Assembly (NCBI GenBank): GCA_947053345.1
Contig: CAMRSM010000004.1
Span: 62,001 to 126,000 of the forward strand
Source of the DNA: an uncultured Lachnospiraceae bacterium
GTDB lineage: Bacteria > Bacillota > Clostridia > Lachnospirales > Lachnospiraceae
DNA: 64,000 bases
Direction: 5' to 3'
Shown: positions 1 through 7,935 of the stretch, one piece after another
Layout of the letters: each line of letters begins with the position of its first letter
Numbering within the stretch: the first letter of the stretch is position 1
Position numbers and translations under genes: made by a program
The notes under the pieces: model-generated
Told to the model about the DNA's origin: nothing
Seen by the model: the letters and a program-made list of their open reading frames with translations, nothing else
Databases searched by the model: none

Positions 1-78
1 CGCCCTGCCCCCGGAAATGGAGATCAGGGCAACGGTATCGCCGCTTTTTAATGCGTTTGGCACCTTCAGTTCATGCAT
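1..78 (-). CDS. Peptidase S66 (LD-carboxypeptidase-like), N-terminus only
   Basis: Only the first 26 codons lie in the window; the gene continues past position 1. The start ATG at 78-76 follows a GGGGGT ribosome binding site. The visible protein contains LKSGDTVALISISGG, which matches the opening beta-strand and loop of S66 peptidases (MccF and LD-carboxypeptidases, usually reading KxGDTIaivSpS). Members cleave L,D bonds in muropeptides or inactivate microcin C-type compounds. The catalytic Ser, Glu and His lie outside the window, so activity cannot be judged. A GC-rich hairpin sits just upstream of its ribosome binding site. Confidence 0.5.
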   Translation of the reverse strand, partial: MHELKVPNALKSGDTVALISISGGRA

Positions 79-92
79 AATTATACCCCCGT

Positions 93-122
93 ACCGTGCC
101 GCAGGCAAGCCTGTGGCACGGT
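93..122. other. GC-rich hairpin between the S66 gene and the DUF4132 gene
   Basis: Two 14-base arms (93-106 and 109-122) are complementary except for one G-T pair, with a two-base loop. On the plus strand the hairpin is followed by TTTTAAT. On the minus strand, where the flanking genes lie, it has no T-run behind it and ends next to the S66 ribosome binding site. It may weaken read-through from the DUF4132 gene or shield that binding site; either role is inference. Confidence 0.5.
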
Positions 123-171
123 TTTAATAAAAAGTTGAATCGTGTCTTTCGCTCGGGCTTCCCTCTGCGTT

Positions 172-3100
172 CTACATCGTCGCCTTCGCCAGCTGCCACA
201 CAACCTCGCTGAAGTATCTCGCCGGGATATCCCGCAGAAACAGCGCCTTGTCCTTGTCCGCCTCATCGTACACATAGCTTCCCCGCTCGATGGTTCCGGC
301 TCTGTAAAATCTCGCGTCATAAACCGTGACCTCCTCGTTGGCATAGCCCACGAAGCTGCCGGAAAAATGCAGTTCCACGCCGAGCCCGATCTCCTTATCC
401 TCGCGGTAATAGGTATCAAAGCCGCCCGCGTCCTGCACCGAGCCGCGGTACCAGCCAAGCCCCGCCAGCCTGCTGCCAAGCGCCAGATCATTTACGGTTC
501 TGTCCTGGAAACGGGTAAGCCCCTGCGTGCCTGCTTCCTCCTCCGTCATCGCGTAGACCATCCGGTCAAGCTGTTCAAACGGCTGCGCGATCTCATAATC
601 CGCGAGCTGCTCTTTCCACGCCGCTTTCGATTCCACAGTCAGCTCAATCGGGTGCACCAGCCCGATCTTCCCCTGTTCCGGAAGTTCAAACTCGTCCTCC
701 TCCTCGGTGTTGAATGAGCCGTCCTCCATATAGCGGAAGCTCTGTGTCAGTTTGCCCTCCTCGTAAATGCCCCAGATCAGACCGGTGGCAAACTGGTGCA
801 TAATCGGATTCTTTACAAAAAGCTGCTTCCACGCGTCCACACTCCATTCGCGCGCTGTGGAAAGCGCCATCTCCAGGCGCTGCTTCTGGCTTGCAACGGT
901 CGTTTTCATCTGTTTTTTCATCTGCTTGAATTCTTCGTAAGCGGCAGCGGCTTTCGCTTCGTCGTCCTTCTTGCCCGGAGCCGGGAGGTTTTTCAATTTC
1001 TTGCCGCGTGTCAGACTGTGCGGGATATTGCCTGTGCTGTCCGCATCCACGCCCTCAAATACCTCAATTTCCAGCGCCGTTGTGATGGTCACGACGAACT
1101 TCCGCTCACCGTAGTCATATATCCGCTCCATCCTTTCGTCAAAGCCCAGATCCGGCACGATACGGTCGGCCAGTTCCTCGCGCGTGATGCCGAGCTGCGC
1201 AGCCGCAAATTCCAGGGCAGCCCCCGCCGCCGCGCGCACCTGCTTAAATTTGAATTTGCGCGCAATCCCGTCCACGATCAGAAGCGCCTGCGGAAATGGA
1301 CTTAAGCTCAATGCCTTGACCGCCTCGCACGCGATCGCACCGCGCGACTCCTGCGGCCATTCCCTGATCCGGCGGTGAAGCTTTTCGATGATTTCACTGC
1401 CTCCATGGATTGCCGCTGTATAGAGCACCCAGCGCTTTTTCGCCTCTGCGCCCGCCTCCATCCATTTATCAAACAATTCATCCACATACACGGCAAACTC
1501 CGCCGCATCCAGCCCCTCCGCCAGATAAGCAGCGTTTTTGCTTACGCCGCAGCCGTCCGCGGAGGAATAACACAGAAGAACCGCCTGCAGATATTCCTCG
1601 CCCGCAGGCTCCTTCCCGGAAGCATCCCCCGCCATATGCACCTGCGAAAACGGCGTTTCATACGCCCAGGCAAGTCCGCGCTTCTTTCCTCCCTTGTGCA
1701 GCTCCTTCACAAGCTCCGCCCGCGAAAGCGTCTTTGCGCCTGCCGTATCCCCAGCATCGCTCTCCATGCCGAGAGCATTGCCCAGAAGCTGCCGCACCTT
1801 CGCATTTTTCTCCTTCTCCATCGCCTGAGAAAACAGTTCCTTATAGTCAGCGCCGGACTCCTGCCATGCGGACAGCACCTGGATCGCAAGTTCCCGTTCT
1901 GCCGCCTTTTTCGAAGCGAGAAGTCCCTTCACATCGTCCTCCCAGCCTTTCTGTGCGCACAATAACTCATAGAGCTGCTGCCTGACCGCCTTGGAACCGT
2001 CCTGCGAATACTTTAAGATCTCTGCCTTGTTGCCCGCCGTGTCCTTCGAAAGTATCTGCAGGCCGATGCATCTTGCAAACGCGTCCGCACCCAGAAAAGC
2101 AGCAAGCGTTTCCTCACGCTTCTTTTCCAGACACTCACCGAAATATTCCTCCACGCAGTCCAGAAAATAACCCTTTTCCCCCTGCATATACAGACGATCG
2201 CTGATCATACTCACCACAGGAATCTGCATGGACAGGGAAACCCCTTCCTGCTCAAAATCCTCAAACATCTTCCGGATACGCTCTGTGTTCAGTTTGTCTG
2301 AACTTGATTTTCCGCCCACCTTTATTCTCTGCACGAAAAAGTACGCCAAGCCCCTGAAAAGCATATAGACCTCAACACGGCGGAAAAATTCCTCATCGCC
2401 ATAGTTTTCATGATAGGCAGCAAGAAGCCCCCACTCATAATGTCCTCCGTAGAAATCATTCAGCAATCCGCAGTTGTAATCCTCACGGAATTTTTCAAGC
2501 GTACTTTCCCCGCGCAGCCACGCTTCGGCTGCAGAAAGGTTCGGTTCATTCTTAACCAGTTCTGCAATCAGCTTTTCCTGATCCTCACGGTTGCCTGTCC
2601 GCCGCCGTTCCGCCAAGAGCTTTTTATACAGCTCCGGCTTGTGTTCCTTTACAAGCAGCATCATTTTGTTGGCCCGCTCCGCCGGCATCGCTTTCATCAC
2701 TCCCAGATAGCAGTCCGTATTCTCTTCCAGCTGCTTTCTAAGGATGTTTTTGTGGTCTCCCTTCACTGCCCAGGTCAGATAGGCCTCGCTGTCAATCCTG
2801 AAAACCTTATCGTAGGAGCCGCCCTTTGTGCAGATATCCGTACGGAGCCCCCGGCTCATGGCGCACAGCGCTTCCAGCCCCTTGTTCATATCGGCCAGGA
2901 GGCACAGCCGGACAATGTTTTTCAATTTTTCCGAATGGCCGTAGTTTATGTACGACAAGCCCGCCGTCAGCCGCAGCAGTGCCTCCGAAACCGGCGGCTT
3001 CGCGCCGACGAGCGCGGAAAACTTCTCCGGGATCTCCCCGCTTGACAATGCTTGCGAAAGCTGTTCAAGAAGCGGCTGATCCACCGACCCGAAATACAGT

Positions 3101-3714
3101 TTCCCAAAGAACATTACGGCAAGATCCTCATAAGCGGAAAACATCGGCAGATCCTCGGTCGGCGGCGGGCATTCCTTTGGATATTTTGCATAAAAATAGA
3201 GGGCGAGCAGGACGAATTTCCCATTTTCCGCCGGACCTGCCTCCATTGCAAGCGCCCGCTTTATCATTTCCGCGCTTCCTGCAAGCTCAAGCACGGATTC
3301 AAGCATATAGCTGTGCGGATAATCTGACATTCCGACCCCCGCGCCATGCGTTGCCGCCATTTTCGCCGGATCCGCCCATTCTGTCGGCTTCAGCATGCGC
3401 ATAACCTCAACCGGAACCATCGGGCAGCAGGTGGTTTTCCCCCTTGCAAACAACAGCTGGAATAGTCTTGCCATATCCGCTTTTACCGGCTGCATACCAT
3501 CCCTGTCTTTTTTGCGGATCAGCTCGTAAAACCTCTTTGTTGCCGGCTCCTCATCAACGCCGGAAAGATCCTTGAATTCGATGCAGTCCAATGCCTCGGT
3601 TCCTTTCTCCCCGGAAAGATATGCCTGCGCCGCTTTCTGTTCCTCCTCCGATAATTCCAGAACGGAGAACAGCTTCTCCCATTTTCCGGATTCGCTTTCT
3701 CTTTGATTCATCAT
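172..3714 (-). CDS. DUF4132 (YehI/MolR-like) protein, full length, copy 1
   Basis: 1180 residues. The C-terminal third carries DUF4132 hallmarks: LIWGIYEEGKL, the FRYMEDGSF strand, IGLVHPIEL, a QPFEQLDR segment and a final RYFSEVVWQL helix. The middle (about residues 560-840) reads as HEAT-like helical repeats. No signal peptide, membrane segment or WGR domain is visible. The ATG at 3714 sits 9 bases after AGGAGG; the next codon is also ATG. It closely resembles the protein at 12739-16587 but lacks that protein's two Ala/Lys-rich insertions. In E. coli, DUF4132 proteins (YehI, MolR) are encoded beside a MoxR/VWA/SWIM set, as here. The biochemical role is unknown. The family call is firm; any function is inference. 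Confidence 0.9.
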   Translation of the reverse strand: MMNQRESESGKWEKLFSVLELSEEEQKAAQAYLSGEKGTEALDCIEFKDLSGVDEEPATKRFYELIRKKDRDGMQPVKADMARLFQLLFARGKTTCCPMVPVEVMRMLKPTEWADPAKMAATHGAGVGMSDYPHSYMLESVLELAGSAEMIKRALAMEAGPAENGKFVLLALYFYAKYPKECPPPTEDLPMFSAYEDLAVMFFGKLYFGSVDQPLLEQLSQALSSGEIPEKFSALVGAKPPVSEALLRLTAGLSYINYGHSEKLKNIVRLCLLADMNKGLEALCAMSRGLRTDICTKGGSYDKVFRIDSEAYLTWAVKGDHKNILRKQLEENTDCYLGVMKAMPAERANKMMLLVKEHKPELYKKLLAERRRTGNREDQEKLIAELVKNEPNLSAAEAWLRGESTLEKFREDYNCGLLNDFYGGHYEWGLLAAYHENYGDEEFFRRVEVYMLFRGLAYFFVQRIKVGGKSSSDKLNTERIRKMFEDFEQEGVSLSMQIPVVSMISDRLYMQGEKGYFLDCVEEYFGECLEKKREETLAAFLGADAFARCIGLQILSKDTAGNKAEILKYSQDGSKAVRQQLYELLCAQKGWEDDVKGLLASKKAAERELAIQVLSAWQESGADYKELFSQAMEKEKNAKVRQLLGNALGMESDAGDTAGAKTLSRAELVKELHKGGKKRGLAWAYETPFSQVHMAGDASGKEPAGEEYLQAVLLCYSSADGCGVSKNAAYLAEGLDAAEFAVYVDELFDKWMEAGAEAKKRWVLYTAAIHGGSEIIEKLHRRIREWPQESRGAIACEAVKALSLSPFPQALLIVDGIARKFKFKQVRAAAGAALEFAAAQLGITREELADRIVPDLGFDERMERIYDYGERKFVVTITTALEIEVFEGVDADSTGNIPHSLTRGKKLKNLPAPGKKDDEAKAAAAYEEFKQMKKQMKTTVASQKQRLEMALSTAREWSVDAWKQLFVKNPIMHQFATGLIWGIYEEGKLTQSFRYMEDGSFNTEEEDEFELPEQGKIGLVHPIELTVESKAAWKEQLADYEIAQPFEQLDRMVYAMTEEEAGTQGLTRFQDRTVNDLALGSRLAGLGWYRGSVQDAGGFDTYYREDKEIGLGVELHFSGSFVGYANEEVTVYDARFYRAGTIERGSYVYDEADKDKALFLRDIPARYFSEVVWQLAKATM

Positions 3715-3756
3715 TGTAATCAGCCTCCTTCATTTTTTATTCGACTTTTCCTGAAC

Positions 3757-4866
3757 CTATTTTGGGTTCTTATCTGACACGATAATCTGATACTTGACCT
3801 TCAGCTTTGAACAGCGGTTTGGCACAATCACCTGATCGTGCTGCAATCTTCCTGCCACTATGCCCGGATGCACCCCAATCTGTTTTGCAAATGCCTCGAT
3901 CTCCGCATCCGATGTATAAAAATCCGGTGCAAATTTTTTATACTCTAATGGCGGAATCAAATAATCCTGCGCAAATTTATCCGCGTCTGCTTCCAGCGAC
4001 TCATTTAATTTATTCAACCCGGCAATATCCGAACTGATAAACACAATTCTTGTTTTTTGCTGAAGGACATGCTTTATTTCATGGAACAGCGAAAACCAAA
4101 AGGTATCCGCATAACACCTCCTGTCATTCAACGCCAAGAGAACCTGGTTTGCACCAACCCATTTCACAGCTCCGTTTATCCCAGAATTTTTCAAATGCGG
4201 CAAAAGTACAAAAGCAACACCGCAATCCGCAAATATTTTTTTCAGCCTAGGCAGGAAAATCTTCGGTTCCTGAAGTGTCATTCCCCGTATTTCCGGTAAT
4301 GCCGCCTGCAGCTTGCCCGCGTCAAACCCATGAATTAACATGCTTTTTGAAAAATTCAATGCAGTCTGCAGCCACGCCTGTGCGTTGACAATATTTTTTT
4401 GTTCCAAGCAAGGAACTCCCGCTCTGTAATTCACAAGAAAATCCTGTTCCAACATTACTCTTAAATCAAACACCTTGAAAAAACCACAAAGATTCTTTAC
4501 TTTGTCAATACATTTTCTTGTTTCCGGAAGTTTTGCAACTTTAACAAAATAACTATAATCAATCATTGAAACAATCTTTTCCTGCTCTGACAAAGCCTTC
4601 CGCTGCTCAATCTCCATCTTTTTCTGATCATACACTGCCTGCAGATTCAGCCACATATCCACACTCGTTCCCAGCATCATGGAAAGCTTGCCTGCAAGAT
4701 CATTAGAAAGATTGCACTGTCCATTCACCAAGTTGCTCAATGTCTTTCCTGTCGTTCCCATTCTGGTTGCAAACTCATTGTGACTGACTCCCATATCCTC
4801 AATAATTTCCCGGATATAATAGCCCGGATGAAAAGCGGAAATCTCCTCATATTCTAATTTATTCAT
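3757..4866 (-). CDS. HigA-like HTH antitoxin fused to ImmA/IrrE metallopeptidase
   Basis: 369 residues. Residues about 10-80 form an XRE helix-turn-helix of the HigA type (HPGYYIREIIEDMGV, then ATRMGTTGKTLSNLVNG). The C-terminal half is an ImmA/IrrE (DUF955) zinc peptidase with HEIKH at 262-266 and a downstream ESLEADADKFA segment that could give the third metal ligand. Such fusions act as antitoxins or regulators of an adjacent RelE/HigB-type toxin. The start ATG overlaps the last 8 bases of the upstream toxin remnant, the classic coupled arrangement. The toxin is disrupted, so this antitoxin is probably an orphan. Autoregulation through the long palindrome at 5164-5220 is likely. Confidence 0.88.
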   Translation of the reverse strand: MNKLEYEEISAFHPGYYIREIIEDMGVSHNEFATRMGTTGKTLSNLVNGQCNLSNDLAGKLSMMLGTSVDMWLNLQAVYDQKKMEIEQRKALSEQEKIVSMIDYSYFVKVAKLPETRKCIDKVKNLCGFFKVFDLRVMLEQDFLVNYRAGVPCLEQKNIVNAQAWLQTALNFSKSMLIHGFDAGKLQAALPEIRGMTLQEPKIFLPRLKKIFADCGVAFVLLPHLKNSGINGAVKWVGANQVLLALNDRRCYADTFWFSLFHEIKHVLQQKTRIVFISSDIAGLNKLNESLEADADKFAQDYLIPPLEYKKFAPDFYTSDAEIEAFAKQIGVHPGIVAGRLQHDQVIVPNRCSKLKVKYQIIVSDKNPK

Positions 4867-5124
4867 AATGATTTGACACCTCCGTTATAACGACAATTTT
4901 AATTATCTTACAGTGTGCAATAATATCCCCGCCCCATATCTCCTGACCTTTATCATCACTGGGAACCAGTGTTATCCTATAACCCGTTCTTCCTAAATAT
5001 ATGCTCCATTCCCCTTTTCGGTCGCCTTGAGTTTCTCCTTTACCGGCTCCGGATAGCGCCATTTTTTCTGGTATTTTGAACAAAATTGCTGCTCAACTGT
5101 TTTGCTTCGGTATTTTATGGTCAT
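4859..5124 (-). pseudogene. HigB/RelE-like toxin, internally deleted and frameshifted
   Basis: An ATG at 5124 behind AGGAGG opens a frame reading MTIKYRSKTVEQQFCSKYQ and then WRYPEPVKEKL, which matches the N-terminus of a clostridial HigB/RelE-like family. That frame runs into a stop near position 5000. A different frame then encodes the family's C-terminus: GDRKGEWSIYLG, TGYRITLVP, GGDIIAHCK and the terminal ITEVSNHYE, with its stop overlapping the antitoxin start at 4866. The two parts are out of frame and the expected roughly 30-residue middle segment is missing. The simplest reading is an internal deletion with a frameshift, inactivating the toxin. A sequencing error alone would not explain the missing segment. 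Confidence 0.75.
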
Positions 5125-5163
5125 GAGATATGATATATCCTCCTGAATTTTATATATATGACA

Positions 5164-5220
5164 CCATTTCATGTTATAATATTGTTACCAAAATAGTAAC
5201 AATATTATAACATGAAATGG
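5164..5220. promoter_or_regulatory. 25-bp perfect inverted repeat, likely operator/promoter of the toxin-antitoxin pair
   Basis: Arms at 5164-5188 and 5196-5220 are perfectly complementary, with a 7-base loop. Each arm contains TATAAT, and TTGTTA lies at the inner end of each, so minus-strand promoter elements are embedded in the palindrome. It is 40 bases upstream of the toxin remnant's ribosome binding site. XRE-type antitoxins usually bind such palindromes to repress their own operon. The length and perfection are unusual for a simple operator. Confidence 0.6.
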
Positions 5221-5340
5221 GCTCTCTGTAAACCTGTTTTAAAAAATAGCATGTCCTACTTGATAATACTCCGGCTCTTTCTCGCCCAAACACATTCATT
5301 TTTGTAACCCAAATGAAAATCTTTCTTAAATAAAAACATT

Positions 5341-5382
5341 GGGCAGGAAAAATCTCTCATTTCTGCAAATTTTTTCCTGCCC
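5341..5382 (-). terminator. Probable terminator after the short DUF4132 gene
   Basis: GGGCAGGAAAAA (5341-5352) pairs with TTTTTCCTGCCC (5371-5382). Read on the minus strand, the hairpin follows the DUF4132 stop at 5413 by 30 bases and is followed by AATGTTTTTATTT. It separates this gene from the toxin-antitoxin locus. Confidence 0.55.
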
Positions 5383-5412
5383 TGTCCCCCTAAATCAATA
5401 CACTTTCCTCAC

Positions 5413-6582
5413 TTACTCCAGCTCCTCCCCCGGAAAATCACTTTCATTCCCCAGATATGATTCCGCAGCCGCCTCCATAATCTGCCGCACGACTTCGCTG
5501 AAATACCGCGCCGGAACATCTTCTAGGTTGATTGCTTTCCCCCTGTCCTGCTCGTCATACGCATGCGTTTCCCAGTCAAACATCCCCGCCTTGTAAAACC
5601 TCGCCCCGTAAAGCCGGATCTCCATATTATCCCACGGGGTATTGCCGGACGTATGCAGCTCCACACAAAGATCTGCATCTGGGTCCTCGCGGTAATAAAG
5701 ATTAAAATACTCATGTTCGTCAATCGGACACCCCTGATGCCATCCAAATTTTTCCAACTTGTCGCCGAACATTTCATCAAGGAAAAACTGTCCCTTACAG
5801 CGCACAAGGTCTTTTTTCTTTGCTTCCTGCTTATGTACGATATAGGTTTTCCGTACAAGCTGTTCAATCGGCTGGTCGTGCATATTATCTTCCCATATCT
5901 GATCCTGCCATGCTTTCCTTTCTTCCTTGGTCAGCTCTGCCGGGAACACAAGCCCGATTCTCGCATTTTCCGTAAGTTCGAGCACTTCCCCCGCCGCATC
6001 ATAAAATAGCCCATCCATCCGGAAGCGGAAGCTTTTCACAAGCTGCCCACCCTCATAAATCCCCCATACCAGGGCAAAGGAAAGCGGGCGCAGGATGGGA
6101 TGTTCCCCAAACAGCTTTCGCCAGGCATCCCTGCTCCAGCACCTCCCTGTCATTAGCGCCAGTTCCAGCCGCTTTTTCTGGTTTTTTACCACCGCATTCA
6201 ATTCCTTTTTCATTTGTTTAAATTCTTCCTGCGCCGCCTCTGCCTTACCCGGATCGTCATTTTTGCCCGGTTTCGGAAGACTTTTTGTCTTCTTCCCGTA
6301 TAAGAGCTCACTGTGCTTATCCTTTTTTGCCCCCGCATTTTTCGCTTTTGGCTTTTCAAGTTCAAATACCGCAAATGCTATTTTCGGTGCAATCGCGTCA
6401 AGCGTCACCACAAAACTGCGCGTTCCATAATCAAAACGCCGTTCCCTTTCCTCATCAAACCCGACCTTCGGCACATTCCGGTCCGCCAATTCCTCCGGCG
6501 TGATTCCAAGGCTCGCCGCAAGCTTTTTATCCTCTGCAAGTTTTGCCGCTTCTTTTGCCTTTTTTCCTTTGAGATTTGCCAT
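5413..6582 (-). CDS. DUF4132 C-terminal-domain-only protein
   Basis: 389 residues corresponding to roughly the last third of the 1180-residue DUF4132 protein (about its residues 815-1180). Shared landmarks in order: ITPEELADRNVPKVGFDEE, FDYGTRSFVVTL, a charged linker, EEFKQMKKELNAVVKNQKKR, FALVWGIYEGGQLV, ARIGLVFPAEL, and the terminal RYFSEVVRQIMEAA. The HEAT-like N-terminal two thirds are absent. It is not just a truncated tail: it has its own ATG at 6582, an AAGGGGG binding site and a separate terminator. It may be an independent cassette that works with, or recombines into, the full-length paralogues. That idea is inference; family membership is clear. Confidence 0.85.
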   Translation of the reverse strand: MANLKGKKAKEAAKLAEDKKLAASLGITPEELADRNVPKVGFDEERERRFDYGTRSFVVTLDAIAPKIAFAVFELEKPKAKNAGAKKDKHSELLYGKKTKSLPKPGKNDDPGKAEAAQEEFKQMKKELNAVVKNQKKRLELALMTGRCWSRDAWRKLFGEHPILRPLSFALVWGIYEGGQLVKSFRFRMDGLFYDAAGEVLELTENARIGLVFPAELTKEERKAWQDQIWEDNMHDQPIEQLVRKTYIVHKQEAKKKDLVRCKGQFFLDEMFGDKLEKFGWHQGCPIDEHEYFNLYYREDPDADLCVELHTSGNTPWDNMEIRLYGARFYKAGMFDWETHAYDEQDRGKAINLEDVPARYFSEVVRQIMEAAAESYLGNESDFPGEELE

Positions 6583-6780
6583 CGTTTTTACCCCCTTGTG
6601 ATTTTATTTATATTTTTAATCCGTTTATGCAAAATATTATCTTCCTGCATTATGCGGAACGAATCTTAGAATTGTCGTATCAAACTGTTTTGATATGGAA
6701 AGTCCGGCATGGAAAGTGCATAACACACATAAAGATGCACTTTCCTGCCGGTGGGTGAATCGCTTCGAAGGAATGGTGAC

Positions 6781-7035
6781 GGTATCATGTCTGACGACAT
6801 TATACCATGTCGTTCCGACATGCTGCCCCCGGCGGATGCACACGGTTCGCCATGGTAGATGTCCTCCTTCGTCGGACGGCGAACCGGCGCTGGTATCATA
6901 TCTGCCGACATTATACCATGTCCTCCGGACATGCTTCCCTGCGGGGCATGCACATGATTTGCCGATGAAACTTTCCTCCCTTTGGTCGGACCGCAAATCA
7001 GCGCTGGTATAAGTCTTGACGACATTATACCATAT
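6781..7035. repeat. Structured dispersed repeat, copy R1 (two units)
   Basis: This gap between the DUF4132 and exonuclease genes holds two consecutive units of a repeat also found at 42455-42632 and, inverted, at 47758-47935. Each unit starts around GACATTATACCATGTC, has a short hairpin (CATGTCGTTCCGACATG in unit 1, CATGTCCTCCGGACATG in unit 2) and a longer stem. The longer stem is CGGTTCGCC (6843-6851) with GGCGAACCG (6878-6886) in unit 1, and TGATTTGC (6955-6962) with GCAAATCA (6993-7000) in unit 2. The arms differ between units but remain complementary. Open frames across it appear to be chance. No gene is supported in 6583-7092. Confidence 0.85.
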
Positions 7036-7092
7036 CCTTCCGTATTCTTCCATGATAAATCCCCCTTATAAACCGTTCCCCCTCCAATTTCA

Positions 7093-7935
7093 TCACATCA
7101 GGCCAATCCCTTTCAAAACCTCATTCGTCCTCTTTCCGTCATCCACATAAAAAAGTTCCTCCATCGCAAACGGAAGTTCTCCCGTACCCGTAAGCCGGAT
7201 AATTTGATAATTTTTTCTCAGCCGTTCCATGTTTTGAAGTATAGATTCCCGGACGGAAAGCTTTTCAATCTTCCCCACATTTACAAGAATGTTTTCCAAG
7301 GTGCCGAATTCGTTCAGCAACCACGCCGCCGTCTTCAAGCCGATCTTCTTTGCCCCCCTGATATTATCCGCCGCATCACCCGTCAGAGACTTAAAATCCG
7401 CATATTGTCCGGGCTCGATGCCGTATTTTTTCCGGATAAATTCCGGGGTGCAGAGCGCCGTCTTCTTCCCGCGGTAACGAAGCACCGAAACCCGTTCGTT
7501 GACCAGCTGGAAAAAATCGCTGTCAAAAGATGAAATGACCATTTCGCTCTCCGCTTCCAGCGATAAAGCATAGCCGGCAATCCAATCGTCTGTTTCACAT
7601 ACTGTGGTTTCCGCGTGCTTTATACCAAGAAATTCAAGCGCTGCATAAACATCCCCTATCTGCGAGAACGGTGACTCATCTTCTGCTGCCTTGCTATAAT
7701 CCGGACGGTTCGCCTTGTAACCCGCGTCAATGGCTGCGCGCGGATTTTCATGCTCCCCGTCAAACAGAACCGCGGCATGCGTCGGCCTGACCATCCGGAT
7801 GATCTTTAACAGCGCACCCGTAAACCCAAGCGTTCCCTGGATTGCCTTCCCCTGCCGGTTCACAATCCGCGAAGGCATCCCGAAAAACATCTGAAACAAC
7901 AGATTACTGCCGTCCACAACCAAAAGCCGCTCCAT
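7093..7935 (-). CDS. Stand-alone 5'-3' exonuclease (FEN/Pol I N-terminal type)
   Basis: 280 residues, the size of the 5'-nuclease domain of DNA polymerase I without the polymerase. Residues 5-10 (LVVDGS) give the first metal-binding Asp; ETDDW (114-118) and SFDSDF (137-142) give further acidic ligands; LTGDAADNIRGAKKIG (184-199) is the helix-hairpin-helix DNA-binding segment with Asp187 and Asp190. Such enzymes remove 5' flaps or RNA primers. The ATG at 7935 lies 32 bases inside the end of thrS and has its own GGGAGGAAGG binding site, so it is probably co-expressed with thrS under its T-box. A chromosomal polA is expected elsewhere. Confidence 0.88.
   Translation of the reverse strand: MERLLVVDGSNLLFQMFFGMPSRIVNRQGKAIQGTLGFTGALLKIIRMVRPTHAAVLFDGEHENPRAAIDAGYKANRPDYSKAAEDESPFSQIGDVYAALEFLGIKHAETTVCETDDWIAGYALSLEAESEMVISSFDSDFFQLVNERVSVLRYRGKKTALCTPEFIRKKYGIEPGQYADFKSLTGDAADNIRGAKKIGLKTAAWLLNEFGTLENILVNVGKIEKLSVRESILQNMERLRKNYQIIRLTGTGELPFAMEELFYVDDGKRTNEVLKGIGLM

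Noticed and set aside
93..122. Intrinsic terminator for the DUF4132 gene
   Set aside because: The T-run is on the plus strand, opposite to the flanking genes, so a simple terminator role is not supported.
6637..7053. Open frames in both strands across repeat R1
   Set aside because: They follow the repeat sequence, lack ribosome binding sites, and similar frames occur in the other repeat copies. Treated as chance.
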